DNA of 56,235 bases, from contig JANWKU010000058.1 in assembly GCA_025451215.1 (NCBI GenBank), positions 1 through 56,235 of the forward strand, given 5' to 3'. Positions 26,812 through 35,404 of the stretch are shown piece by piece. This DNA is from Terriglobales bacterium. Lineage in GTDB: Bacteria; Acidobacteriota; Terriglobia; Terriglobales; Acidobacteriaceae. The stretch's first letter is position 1. The number at the start of each line of letters is the position of its first letter. Below the pieces are notes generated by a model. It saw only the letters and a program-made list of their open reading frames with translations. It had not been told where the DNA came from and ran no database searches. A program made the translations under genes and the position numbers.

Positions 26812-27873
26812 TCACTTCAGATCAGACGCGAACACCTTTTTCGCCTCGCGCATGGGATCATGCTCGGCTCTGGGAATCAATGTGTAGGAACTTTCCATCG
26901 AAATACTGTCGCCCAATTTAAGCAACGACAACGGAGTGAAAATCTCCAGTTCCATATATTTTAAGTCGTTGCCACTGGTAAATATTTTGGAATGCACGCC
27001 ATGATCCGGCCATTCGGCCTTGCCGAGGGGCAATACCGGCGCCTTGTTTTCAATCAGCAGATCGCTATTTTGCTCGACCGATAACAAAGTATCGCCATCG
27101 CTGCCGATCATCGTATTTTTTTGCGGATCGCGCACCAGCGAGAGCAGCCGTCCGTCGGTCTTAATATCTTTGGGCTGTGCAGGCAACATATTTACGTATC
27201 CATGAGGGAATCCAGATTGCTGGGGAAGAAGAATGAACGCTCTCTCTGGCGCTACAACCTGCGTGATGGACCAAACCGCAACTGAAACAGGAGCGCCCTG
27301 CACTTTTTCATAAGTGGTCTTGATCGTCATCACGGGGTTTTGCGGATCGAGTGCAATCGTTCGCCGCACGCGGATGCCGTAGATGGGGCTCACCGTCGAA
27401 AGTAATTGCACCTGATCGCCTTCCACCGACGCCATATAAGGCATGGCATCGAAAGCCTTGGGAGGAGGCCACGCATTGCCCGCGTTCTTGGGCCAGTCGG
27501 ATTGTGGAGCGGGCCAAACCTTATCTCCGCCGTAGTTCGTCCAGCCTTCGATGTCCGGCTTTTGCGCCGTGCCTACTGCGGGATTGTTCCAGAAAACATT
27601 TTGCGCGGTTTCATCGGCGCTGTTCTCGTTGGCGAACCCGAAGCTCATGACGCGACCGATGGAAGGCACAATCGTAATTTCCGCGGCTTGGTTCCGCAGC
27701 ATGATCGCATCCCAACCATGAAAATTAATGTGCGTGACTGTAATCCCCGACATTCTCTTTTGCGGTTGCGGATTGGCAATGGGCTGTTGCGCAACGCTGG
27801 GCGCAATCATGGCAGCGGAAAATATTGCCGCTGAGAGAATGGAGTAAATTATCCCGCGATATTTAGTTTTCAT
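26812..27873 (-). CDS. DUF4380 family exported protein
   Basis: The 353-residue protein has a signal peptide (YSILSAAIFSAAMIAPSVAQ). The ITVTHINFHGWDAIMLRNQAAEITIVP stretch with SIGRVMSFGF, and the WTNYGGDKVWPAPQSDWP segment, are typical of DUF4380, a galactose-mutarotase-like beta-sandwich. A role in glycan metabolism is plausible but not shown. It lies 37 bp upstream (in transcription order) of the lectin/propeller gene, so the two may form a small operon. Confidence 0.75.
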   Translation of the reverse strand: MKTKYRGIIYSILSAAIFSAAMIAPSVAQQPIANPQPQKRMSGITVTHINFHGWDAIMLRNQAAEITIVPSIGRVMSFGFANENSADETAQNVFWNNPAVGTAQKPDIEGWTNYGGDKVWPAPQSDWPKNAGNAWPPPKAFDAMPYMASVEGDQVQLLSTVSPIYGIRVRRTIALDPQNPVMTIKTTYEKVQGAPVSVAVWSITQVVAPERAFILLPQQSGFPHGYVNMLPAQPKDIKTDGRLLSLVRDPQKNTMIGSDGDTLLSVEQNSDLLIENKAPVLPLGKAEWPDHGVHSKIFTSGNDLKYMELEIFTPLSLLKLGDSISMESSYTLIPRAEHDPMREAKKVFASDLK

Positions 27874-28156
27874 ATTTTGAACAACCCTAGGAATAGAAGC
27901 TCACCAATCGAAATTGAGATCCTAACTTTTGACAAACGATTGACATTCTCAAATAAAGACACCCGCGCAAACCTGTTGCATTCCGATTCGAACATTAGTT
28001 CATTTCTACAGTCATGTAGGCAGCAATTGCGTTATACAGCGAAAATCTTAAGTTCCAAAAATGGTAACAGACTTGTTTTCAACACGGATTCGGATTGGCA
28101 TTTTGTTTGCATGGTACTCCACGTTGCATGTGTGTATGTCCCTGCAAGGAGAACGC

Positions 28157-28306
28157 ATGAAAGAAGCCAATTGGAAAGATTTGTGCGAAGCGATCGTGGA
28201 AGAACGCGATTCTCAAAAACTCATCTCTCTGGTGCACCAGTTGAACGATGTTCTTGATGGGGGCAATCTAACTCTTCAGCCGGAAAATGATGCAAAGGGA
28301 GAATAA
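28157..28306 (+). CDS. 49-residue acidic protein of unknown function
   Basis: The ATG at 28157 follows a strong AAGGAG site. The sequence MKEANWKDLCEAIVEERD followed by a Leu-rich amphipathic helix (KLISLVHQLNDVLDG) resembles short stand-alone proteins that I associate with acidobacterial genomes. Longer in-frame versions from 28061 lack a ribosome binding site. It could be a small regulator or adaptor; no function is known to me. Confidence 0.6.
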   Translation: MKEANWKDLCEAIVEERDSQKLISLVHQLNDVLDGGNLTLQPENDAKGE

Positions 28307-28369
28307 TTGCATCTCTAACTTTGGAATGCACGAAAGGCTGCATACAATTATCTCTTCAGCAGACAAATT

Positions 28370-29005
28370 CTACAACCATCCCTTGGTGCGTGCGATGCGC
28401 GCCGCTTCCACACGATTAGCCGCGCCGAGTTTACTAATCGCCTCCGACAAATAGTTGCGTACTGTGCCTTCGGAAAGGCCGAGGTTGGTCGCGATATCGC
28501 CGCTCGACATTCCTTCTCCGGCAAGACGCAACACTTGCCGCTCGCGGTCGGTAAGGGGATCAGGTTCGCTCCACGCCTCAGCAGCTAATTCGGGATCCAC
28601 CACCCGTAGTCCACGATGAACGCGGCGTACGGCTTCGGCCAGTTCCTCGGCGCGCATGTCTTTCAACAGATACCCCGAAGCGCCCGCGTCGAGCGCGCGG
28701 CGCAAGTACCCAGCGCGCGCGAAGGTGGTCAGAATAATCACGCGAGTGGCACAACGCTGGCGTTTGATTTCCGCCGCGGCTTCAAGCCCCGTCATCTCGG
28801 GCATTTCAATGTCAGTAATGAAGACGTCCGGCTTGTGGTGAAGGACCGCCTGCACTGCTTCTTTACCATTGCGGGCGCGTGCAATAACCGAAATGTCTCC
28901 TTCAATCTCCAGCAGCGCCGCCAGCGCGCCTAGAACCATGCCCTGGTCTTCCGCGATGACTACTCGCACGGTGCTTCGGCTGGTTTTGCTAACAGTGGGA
29001 TTCAC
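28370..29005 (-). CDS. NarL/LuxR-family response regulator
   Basis: The 211-residue protein has a receiver domain (residues 12-128) with acidic pocket E19-D20, phospho-acceptor D65 in DVFITDIEMPEMTG, and conserved Thr/Lys in ILTTFA and LLKDM. A LuxR-type helix-turn-helix follows (about 148-205: LTDRERQVLRLAGEGMSSGDIA). It resembles DesR. The GTG start overlaps the TGA of the kinase gene (GTGA), so the pair is coupled. The likely targets are its own ABC cassette and possibly the palindrome at 32192. Confidence 0.92.
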   Translation of the reverse strand: MNPTVSKTSRSTVRVVIAEDQGMVLGALAALLEIEGDISVIARARNGKEAVQAVLHHKPDVFITDIEMPEMTGLEAAAEIKRQRCATRVIILTTFARAGYLRRALDAGASGYLLKDMRAEELAEAVRRVHRGLRVVDPELAAEAWSEPDPLTDRERQVLRLAGEGMSSGDIATNLGLSEGTVRNYLSEAISKLGAANRVEAARIARTKGWL

Positions 29006-30129
29006 TGAGCGCCGCTCGTGTTCACGGCCAAAGGAAATTGGATCACCAATCTCGTTCCTTGTCCGGTTTTACGTTCAAAAGTTCCACCCAGTGACTCAAC
29101 TCTTTCCCGCATTCCACGAATGCCACTCCCTTCCAACTCAGTTCCGCCTTGCCCATCGTCCTGAATTTCCAACAGGCATGTTCCGTTCAACGGGGTGAGC
29201 CGTACATGGCAATTTCGCGCCTTGGCGTGGCGCACGATATTTGTGACCGCCTCGCGCAATACCAATGCCACGATGCTTTCCTGGGCCGCGTTCAGCCCAA
29301 TTTTTTCCGCTTCCGACCGCACGGACACTCCCGCTGTCTCCAGCGCCGCCTTTGCCTGCTTCAGTTCTGCTTCCAAAGTATCTGCCCGGTAGCCACGGAT
29401 GGTGCTCCGCACTTCCGCCAGCGCGGTGCGCGAGGTCTGTTCAACATCGGCGATCTCCGCCTTCGCGCGCGCGGGATCATGGCCAATCAATTTTCCGGCC
29501 AATTCAGATTTCAGAATGATGATGGATAGCGTATGTCCAAGCACGTCGTGAAGGTCACGCGCGATGCGCTCGCGCTCCGCGACCTTCGCCAGGTGCTCGA
29601 TTTCCTCCCTCGCCATGCGCAGTTTTGCATTGGCTCGGTTCCTCTGCGCGTAGAAAACGTTGCCGCCGCCAATGAAAATTGGGAAGGCGCAACCGTAAAT
29701 CAGGTAACTCGCACCCAGGTGGAAAATCCACGTTTGCAGCGCGCCAATCGCCACCACAAGGACTATTAACTTGATTCCCCCCATTTCGGTACGGGAAAGA
29801 AATGGGGCAAACGATGCTGCGTAAATCAGGAAGGCGGCGGAGCCGGGATTGAATGTGACGCAGACAACCCCCAGCAGCACAATGCCCGTGAAGTAATACC
29901 ATGCCCGCATCGGCTTGTCCCAGAACATTGCAAAAAAACAAAACAAAAAGACACCGCCGCTAACAGCAGTTGCTACCCATTCCAGTCGGGAAGCGTGGGC
30001 CATTGCCGGTTCGGCAAAATAGAAACTGATCCACGGCAGCCAGATGAGCGGAATCCATTTGTGACTTGCCCGATGGGACAGGACGTAGTCGCCGAGTCCA
30101 AGTCTTTCCGCGCCTGCAAAATTTGGCAT
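29002..30129 (-). CDS. DesK-type sensor histidine kinase
   Basis: The 375-residue protein has about five or six N-terminal membrane helices (residues 25-160), a short coiled coil, and a HisKA_3 domain with ERERIARDLHDVLGHTLS, where the His near residue 195 is the phosphorylation site. The ATPase domain shows AVTNIVRHAKA (N box), DDGQGG and GSGIRGMRERV (G boxes). This is the NarX/DesK branch that pairs with NarL-type regulators. GGAGG lies about 10 nt before the ATG. It is the fourth gene of the minus-strand cassette. Confidence 0.92.
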   Translation of the reverse strand: MPNFAGAERLGLGDYVLSHRASHKWIPLIWLPWISFYFAEPAMAHASRLEWVATAVSGGVFLFCFFAMFWDKPMRAWYYFTGIVLLGVVCVTFNPGSAAFLIYAASFAPFLSRTEMGGIKLIVLVVAIGALQTWIFHLGASYLIYGCAFPIFIGGGNVFYAQRNRANAKLRMAREEIEHLAKVAERERIARDLHDVLGHTLSIIILKSELAGKLIGHDPARAKAEIADVEQTSRTALAEVRSTIRGYRADTLEAELKQAKAALETAGVSVRSEAEKIGLNAAQESIVALVLREAVTNIVRHAKARNCHVRLTPLNGTCLLEIQDDGQGGTELEGSGIRGMRERVESLGGTFERKTGQGTRLVIQFPLAVNTSGAQ

Positions 30130-30147
30130 ATTGTTCGCGACCTCCAG

Positions 30148-30339
30148 CTATTTTAAGCCGTGTGTAACATGAGTATCTTTGTGATTTAGTACTACCATCA
30201 CACCAACGGCTAATAGGACCGCTGCTGGAACCAGGATTGCCATAAGCCCCAAATTCCCCAGGGCCAACAGCAACAGAAATCCAAGCAGGCTCAACGCCCA
30301 GCCGATCTTCGTGGAAATCAACATTCCGTGGCTATCCAT
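30148..30339 (-). CDS. Small two-helix membrane protein in the ABC/two-component cassette
   Basis: The 63-residue product starts at 30339, inside the end of the permease gene, with AGGAG about 7 nt upstream. Two hydrophobic segments (IGWALSLLGFLLLLALGNLG and LMAILVPAAVLLAVGVMVVL) form a helical hairpin, followed by a short polar tail. The overlap with the permease gene and an 18 bp gap to the kinase gene indicate that it belongs to the cassette. It may help the transporter or act in signal sensing; no family is recognised. Confidence 0.65.
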   Translation of the reverse strand: MDSHGMLISTKIGWALSLLGFLLLLALGNLGLMAILVPAAVLLAVGVMVVLNHKDTHVTHGLK

Positions 30340-31135
30340 ACATTTTCTCCTCATCTTTTTGGAAACCGAACCGCGCCACGCCCAGGCAAAGAAGGGTAAA
30401 CCCAATCAGCACCTTCCAGTGGGTCCAGTTCGCTTCATTTCCATCAAATCCAATGGCGCGCAGCGCGAGTTGCGCCAGGTGATAAGGCGGAAGGTACAGC
30501 GCAATCTGCTTTACGACTTTCGGCAAAAATTGGAACGGCACCCACAACCCTGAACCAAATGACATGGGAAGGTAAATCAGGTTAATCACAGCGGGCGCTG
30601 AGTTCGGCCCCATAAAATAGCCCACCGCTAATCCCATGGCACAGAAAGGGATTGAACCGGCAACCAGCGATCCCACCAGCTGAACCATGTTTTGGAATGG
30701 CATACGCACCCCGCCGAAGGCCAGACCAAGTACCAGCAATAGCGAAACCACGATAAAACTGAACATCATGCCCATAAAGAATTTCGCCGCAAAATACGCG
30801 AATGGCGGCATGGGGCTCGCTTTCTTCACCTGGATCCACCCCAACCCACGCTCCGATGCCAAACTGGCCGCAGTGCCAAAGAGAGAGGCACCCAACACGC
30901 CGAACGTTCCATAAGTCGCGATCAGGTACGCCGCCGTGCTCGTATTCCCGATGGTTTGACGGCCCATGAACAATCCAAAAAGCACGTAAAACATCAAAGG
31001 CAGGACAATCACCGAAGCCGAATATCTGGGAATTCGCAGGTTCTTCAGAAACTCATACTTCATCTCCTTGAGATAGAGAACAAGCGTCTGGTTGGGAGAG
31101 CGTCGAATACCAGGCGTAGTGGAAACGGTAGCCAT
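30332..31135 (-). CDS. ABC-2 type transporter permease
   Basis: The 267-residue membrane protein has six predicted helices in the ABC-2 layout, with MGRQTIGNTSTAAYLIATYGTFGVLGASLFG in the first half and IYLPMSFGSGLWVPFQFLPKVVKQIALYLPPYHLAQL in the second. It starts 2 bp after the ATPase stop with GGAG upstream and its last codons overlap the small membrane protein gene. With the ATPase it forms an exporter of the drug/lipid/antimicrobial-peptide type. Confidence 0.88.
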   Translation of the reverse strand: MATVSTTPGIRRSPNQTLVLYLKEMKYEFLKNLRIPRYSASVIVLPLMFYVLFGLFMGRQTIGNTSTAAYLIATYGTFGVLGASLFGTAASLASERGLGWIQVKKASPMPPFAYFAAKFFMGMMFSFIVVSLLLVLGLAFGGVRMPFQNMVQLVGSLVAGSIPFCAMGLAVGYFMGPNSAPAVINLIYLPMSFGSGLWVPFQFLPKVVKQIALYLPPYHLAQLALRAIGFDGNEANWTHWKVLIGFTLLCLGVARFGFQKDEEKMYG

Positions 31136-31137
31136 TG

Positions 31138-32097
31138 TTATCTCCTTGCTCCGGCGAGATTGTTGTCTTCCTGGGTCAGCGCGATGAAAGCGTCTTCTAG
31201 TCCAGCGCGGGTCACTTCGAGTCCCGATAAATGCGCATCGAGGGTAAACAACTCGCGCAGCACCGCTTCAGCGTCGGAAGCCTGTATCTCAATGGCCTCG
31301 CGGTCCTGGCGCACATCCACAACCCCCGGCAATGCGCGAACCGCTTCATTGGCCAGTCGCGTCATGCAGCGAATTTTTCGGCCAGCGGTCCTGGATTTGA
31401 TTTCTGCGGGCGTGCCTTCGGCAATCACGTTTCCCTTGTTGATTACGACAACGCGATCAGCCAATTCATCGGCCTCCTGCAAATAATGAGTGGTCAGCAG
31501 GATGGTCTTGCCACGCGCGACTAGTTTGCGGATCTCCTGCCACAGGATGCGCCGGGCTTCGACGTCCAAACCAACGGTGGGTTCATCTAGAAAAATGACG
31601 TCGGGATCACCACACAGAGCCAGTGCGAAAAGCACCCTCTGTTTTTGGCCGCCCGATAGATCGCCGAACTTGCGTTCCTGAATGTCAGCGATGTCGCCCT
31701 GCGCCAGTGTTTCCTTGCGGGGAAGCGGATTTGGGTAGTAGCTGGAAAAAAGATCAATGTGCTCGCGTACCCGAAGAGTCTCCGGGACCTTGGCCACCTG
31801 CAGCATTGCGCCAATCCGTAGACGCGTCACCGGATCCCGGGGATCGCCGCCGAAGATCCTCGAAGTGCCCGACGTGGGTTTGGCCAAACCGAGCAATAGC
31901 TTGATAGCTGTCGTTTTCCCCGCGCCATTTGGCCCCAGCAAAGCCAAAAGCTCGCCGGAGCGTACATTCAGGTTAACGTTATTCAATGCGCATACATCGT
32001 CATATCGCTTGGTGACTCCGCTCAGCGACGCAACCACCATGCCCTTTGCTCCGGGCTGCTCTTCAATCGGAATCGAAACTGTTTGTGCGACACTCAT
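31138..32097 (-). CDS. ABC transporter ATP-binding protein
   Basis: The ATP-hydrolysing subunit of an ABC-2 exporter. From the ATG at 32097, with GGAG about 8 nt upstream, the product is 319 residues. It has Walker A GPNGAGKTT, signature LSGGQKQRV, Walker B VIFLDEPTVGLD and the switch His in TTHYLQEADELAD. The C-terminal 80 residues are the accessory domain common to the CcmA/DrrA branch. An in-frame start at 32223 would add 42 residues of unlike character and run through the palindromic site. First gene of the five-gene cassette. Confidence 0.93.
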   Translation of the reverse strand: MSVAQTVSIPIEEQPGAKGMVVASLSGVTKRYDDVCALNNVNLNVRSGELLALLGPNGAGKTTAIKLLLGLAKPTSGTSRIFGGDPRDPVTRLRIGAMLQVAKVPETLRVREHIDLFSSYYPNPLPRKETLAQGDIADIQERKFGDLSGGQKQRVLFALALCGDPDVIFLDEPTVGLDVEARRILWQEIRKLVARGKTILLTTHYLQEADELADRVVVINKGNVIAEGTPAEIKSRTAGRKIRCMTRLANEAVRALPGVVDVRQDREAIEIQASDAEAVLRELFTLDAHLSGLEVTRAGLEDAFIALTQEDNNLAGARR

Positions 32098-32191
32098 CGA
32101 TCGAACTCCCACTCGCTGATCGTCAAGCCAGTAAAGACATTCTGATGGGTCAGCAAGCTGGCGTGTAGTGGCCTTCATCATCAGAATCCGG

Positions 32192-32203
32192 TGACAAATG
32201 TCA
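32192..32203. promoter_or_regulatory. Candidate operator, 12 bp palindrome upstream of the ABC cassette
   Basis: TGACAAATGTCA is a near-perfect palindrome (TGACA, 2 nt, TGTCA) 95 bp before the start of the ATPase gene and 98 bp before the divergent secreted-protein gene. NarL-family regulators often bind such inverted repeats and control their own operon, so it is a reasonable target for the regulator at 28370. Confidence 0.35.
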
Positions 32204-32301
32204 TCCGCTTGGAAGACAACCATTTAGAAAAGGCAGGGCATCTGTACAAGCAGGGGGAGCAATTTCGAAGTCTCCAGCGCGAAGGGTAAAAGGAGAACGC
32301 T

Positions 32302-32655
32302 ATGACCCCTAATAAATGCGTGATTGCATTCACTGCTATTTTCCTATTACTGCCCCTTACCGCTTTTGCGCGATCAAAAGATACCGGTAGTTTAAATCTG
32401 GTTAGTACCACGGAAATCGGCACGACCCAACGAAAACCCGGCAATTACAAAGTGCGGTGGGATGGTAGTTCCCCCAACGTCAATGTAGCTGTTCTGGAAA
32501 GAAATAAACCGGTTGCGACACTACAGGCGAAATTGATTGAACTACCCAACCCCGCGCCTTACAACTCAGTTCAAACTGATGTTCACACTAATCAGATTCA
32601 GCAGATTGACTTTGGAGGAAAACGCGAGGCGCTCGTCGTCCAACCGGCAAAATGA
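32302..32655 (+). CDS. Small exported protein, unknown
   Basis: The 117-residue product has a good AAAGGAG site and a signal peptide (CVIAFTAIFLLLPLTAFAR). The mature part is a small beta-rich domain with GNYKVRWDG and a C-terminal IDFGGKREALV. I believe similar short secreted proteins occur in several acidobacterial genomes, but no family name or function is known to me. A strong terminator follows 22 bp after the stop codon. Confidence 0.65.
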   Translation: MTPNKCVIAFTAIFLLLPLTAFARSKDTGSLNLVSTTEIGTTQRKPGNYKVRWDGSSPNVNVAVLERNKPVATLQAKLIELPNPAPYNSVQTDVHTNQIQQIDFGGKREALVVQPAK

Positions 32656-32677
32656 TTTCGGTAGTCAGAAGATAAGC

Positions 32678-32705
32678 AAGTGGGCGCAAAGCCCACTTTT
32701 TTATT
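32678..32705 (+). terminator. Intrinsic terminator
   Basis: AAGTGGGC (32678-32685) pairs perfectly with GCCCACTT (32691-32698) across a 5 nt loop, followed directly by a T-rich TTTTATTT run. It ends the transcript of the small secreted protein, before the convergent leuS. Confidence 0.85.
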
Positions 32706-32729
32706 TAGGAGTAAACGGAAGTCGAAAGG

Positions 32730-35288
32730 CTAGCGCACCACAATGTTGATTAACTTGGCTGGGACGACGATCACCTTGATGATCTGTTTCCCCTCAATCA
32801 ACGCTTTAATTTTTTCATCGGCCAGCGCTCTCTCCTGAATGGTATCTTGCGTGGCCTCAGCAGGTACAACTACCAAGCTGCGTAATTTCCCATTCACTTG
32901 CACTGGGATTTCAATTTCTTCTTCTTTCGCCAATGCGGGATCATAAGTTGGCCATGCCGCTTTCAGCAGGCTTTCCTGTTCGCCCAACCTCTCCCAAAGT
33001 TCATACGCAAGATATGGCACGAACGGTTGCAGCATGAGGACGAACTTTCGCTGAACGTCCGCACGAAAGGCCATTGCAGGACCTTCCTGGGAAGTAAAAA
33101 TAGGCGCACCAATACATTCGTTCAGCAATTCCATCAGCGCGGCCACGGAAGTGTTGAAGTGCCAGCGGCCTTTGAAGTCTTCGGTGATGCGCCAAATTGT
33201 CTGGTGCATCTTCCGCTGGATCTTTTTTCCTTCGGGGCCAAGATCGTTGGGAGAATATTCAGCGCTGTAAGTTCCCGCCTTCACTGGATTCTGTGCAATG
33301 AAACGATAGACTCGCGCCAAAAAACGCGCCACGCCTTCAACCCCGCTGTCCTGCCAATCCAGGTCGCGGTCCGGCGGCGCGGCAAACAGACTATACATAC
33401 GCGCTGAATCGGCGCCGTAGCGCGCCACCATGTCATCCGGCGACACGACATTTCCCAAACTCTTGGACATCTTCGCGCCGTCTTTGATGACCATGCCCTG
33501 CGTGAATAAGCGCTCCACAGGCTCATCGTTTTTAATCAGTCCCATATCGCGCATAAACTTCGTCCAGAAGCGCGAGTAGATCAAATGCAGAATGGCGTGC
33601 TCCACCCCGCCGATGTACTGATCAATTCCGCGATCGCCAAACCAATAGCTGGCTTTCGCGCTGTCGAATGGAGCTTTGTTATTGTTCGCGTCGGTGTAGC
33701 GATAGAAGTACCATGACGAATCCACGAAGGTGTCCATGGTGTCTGTCTCGCGGCGGGCAGGACCGCCGCATTTAGGACACGTCGCATTCACGAACTCAGG
33801 CACTCGGCCCAATGGAGATCCGCCTGTAAGGGTGATATCAACATTGTCGGGCAGAATCACCGGCAAATCTTTTTCGGCCACGGGAACGATTCCATCTTTT
33901 TCGCAATACAGCATGGGGATGGGGGTCCCCCAATAACGCTGGCGGGAAAATCCCCAGTCTTTCAGGCGAAATGTGACCGTTGCCTTGCCGAAGCCGTTCT
34001 TCTCGGCGTATGCCGCCATTTTCTTGATCGCATCGTCACACGCAAGTCCATCGAACAGCCCTGAGTTCGTCAGCTTTCCTCCGTGCGCGGTGAATGGCAA
34101 TTCCTGTGCGGCATCCCCTTGTAATGGAACAATTACTTGTCGAATTTCAATACCGTATTTCTTTGCAAACTCGAAATCGCGATCATCATGCGCCGGAACA
34201 GACATGATCGCGCCGGTGCCGTAATCCATAAGAATGTAGTTCGCCACCCAGACGGGAATCTTTTCGCCGTTGTAGGGATTGATCGCGTAACGTCCCGTAT
34301 TCACGCCATGCTTTTCAATCTCACCCAGGTCGCCCCGTTCTTTGGCTTTGCGCTGCTCGGCGATCATGCCGTCCACTTGGGCACGCAGCTCGGCATCCTT
34401 CGCAGTGAAATCTTTCACCAGCGGATGCTGGGGCGCGAGCTGAATTGAAGTCGCGCCATAAATCGTATCCACGCGCGTGGTGAAGACGGTGATAACGGAG
34501 TCAGCCGCGCCATCCAATTTGAAGTCCACCATGGCGCCTTCGCTGCGGCCAATCCAGTTGCGCTGCATGGTGCGGACTTTTTCCGGCCACCCATCGAGCT
34601 TCTCCAGATCACGCAACAACTCGTCGGCGTAATGCGTGGTCCGCAGGAACCACTGCTCCAATTCGCGCTGCTCGACGAGCGTGTCCTCATGCCGCCAGCA
34701 ACATCCGCCGACCACCTGCTCGTTGGCTAATACAGTGGCGCACTTCGGGCACCAGTTGACTTTGCTCTTCTTGCGATACGCCAAGCCTTTTTCGTACAGC
34801 TTTAGAAAGAACCATTGGTTCCATCTGTAGTAGTCAGGCAGGCAGGTGGTTACTTCACGCGACCAATCGTAAGCGAATCCCAGCCGCTTCATCTGCCGCT
34901 TCATATTGGCGATGTTGCGCAGCGTCCACTCGCGCGGCGGGGTGTTGTTGGAGATTGCGGCGTTTTCGGCGGGCAATCCAAAAGAATCCCAGCCCATGGG
35001 ATGCAGGACGTTATAGCCATTCATCCACATGTAACGGGCCAGCGCGTCGCCGATGGAATAGTTGCGTACATGCCCCATATGCAGTGCGCCGGATGGATAC
35101 GGCAGCATTTCGAGCACGTAGTACTTCGGCTTGCTGGAGTTGGCCTCGGCCGCATAAAGCGAGTTCTCCTGCTGCTGCCAGCGCTCGTGCCATTTAGCTT
35201 CAATGCGCTGCGCATCATAGCGATCTTCTTCACGCGGATCGCGGCTTTGAACTTCCTGCATGGAAACGGGTTTGTCTTCCGTCGGCAT
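32730..35288 (-). CDS. leuS: Leucyl-tRNA synthetase
   Basis: LeuS charges tRNA-Leu. The 852-residue product has the HIGH-type motif HMGHVRNY, the KMSKS motif in [10 protein letters not shown], a zinc-type [18 protein letters not shown] segment, an editing domain containing [11 protein letters not shown], and the class Ia C-terminal anticodon domain. The length is typical for bacterial LeuS. There is no Shine-Dalgarno; a TAATCT hexamer (minus strand, 35296-35301) ends 7 nt before the ATG. Confidence 0.97.
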   Translation of the reverse strand: MPTEDKPVSMQEVQSRDPREEDRYDAQRIEAKWHERWQQQENSLYAAEANSSKPKYYVLEMLPYPSGALHMGHVRNYSIGDALARYMWMNGYNVLHPMGWDSFGLPAENAAISNNTPPREWTLRNIANMKRQMKRLGFAYDWSREVTTCLPDYYRWNQWFFLKLYEKGLAYRKKSKVNWCPKCATVLANEQVVGGCCWRHEDTLVEQRELEQWFLRTTHYADELLRDLEKLDGWPEKVRTMQRNWIGRSEGAMVDFKLDGAADSVITVFTTRVDTIYGATSIQLAPQHPLVKDFTAKDAELRAQVDGMIAEQRKAKERGDLGEIEKHGVNTGRYAINPYNGEKIPVWVANYILMDYGTGAIMSVPAHDDRDFEFAKKYGIEIRQVIVPLQGDAAQELPFTAHGGKLTNSGLFDGLACDDAIKKMAAYAEKNGFGKATVTFRLKDWGFSRQRYWGTPIPMLYCEKDGIVPVAEKDLPVILPDNVDITLTGGSPLGRVPEFVNATCPKCGGPARRETDTMDTFVDSSWYFYRYTDANNNKAPFDSAKASYWFGDRGIDQYIGGVEHAILHLIYSRFWTKFMRDMGLIKNDEPVERLFTQGMVIKDGAKMSKSLGNVVSPDDMVARYGADSARMYSLFAAPPDRDLDWQDSGVEGVARFLARVYRFIAQNPVKAGTYSAEYSPNDLGPEGKKIQRKMHQTIWRITEDFKGRWHFNTSVAALMELLNECIGAPIFTSQEGPAMAFRADVQRKFVLMLQPFVPYLAYELWERLGEQESLLKAAWPTYDPALAKEEEIEIPVQVNGKLRSLVVVPAEATQDTIQERALADEKIKALIEGKQIIKVIVVPAKLINIVVR

Positions 35289-35295
35289 AAGTTAA

Positions 35296-35301
35296 AGATT
35301 A
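35296..35301 (-). promoter_or_regulatory. Probable -10 element of leuS (leaderless)
   Basis: TAATCT on the minus strand ends 7 nt before the leuS ATG, which lacks a ribosome binding site. No clear -35 box. Confidence 0.35.
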
Positions 35302-35342
35302 GATGATGGCTGAGTGATCTTTGATTTTACAACGAGGAGCGG

Positions 35343-35375
35343 GAAAAGAAGCGGCGCGAGCATTACGCTCGCGCC
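35343..35375 (-). terminator. Intrinsic terminator of the SMP-30 gene
   Basis: GGCGCGAGC and GCTCGCGCC form a perfect 9 bp stem with a 5 nt loop (35353-35375). Read on the minus strand it is followed by GCTTCTTTTCCC, moderately T-rich. It lies 30 bp after the SMP-30 stop codon. Confidence 0.55.
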
Positions 35376-35404
35376 TTAATGGATTATTGCTGACTGCTGG
35401 GAAT

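Noticed and set aside
27929-27957. Two TTGACA hexamers in tandem between divergent genes
   Set aside because: Neither has a good -10 at the right distance, so they are not called as promoters.
27877-28257. Plus-strand frame of 126 codons upstream of the small acidic protein
   Set aside because: No ribosome binding site, mixed composition, and it overlaps the better supported 49-residue gene in another frame; it lies in a divergent promoter region.
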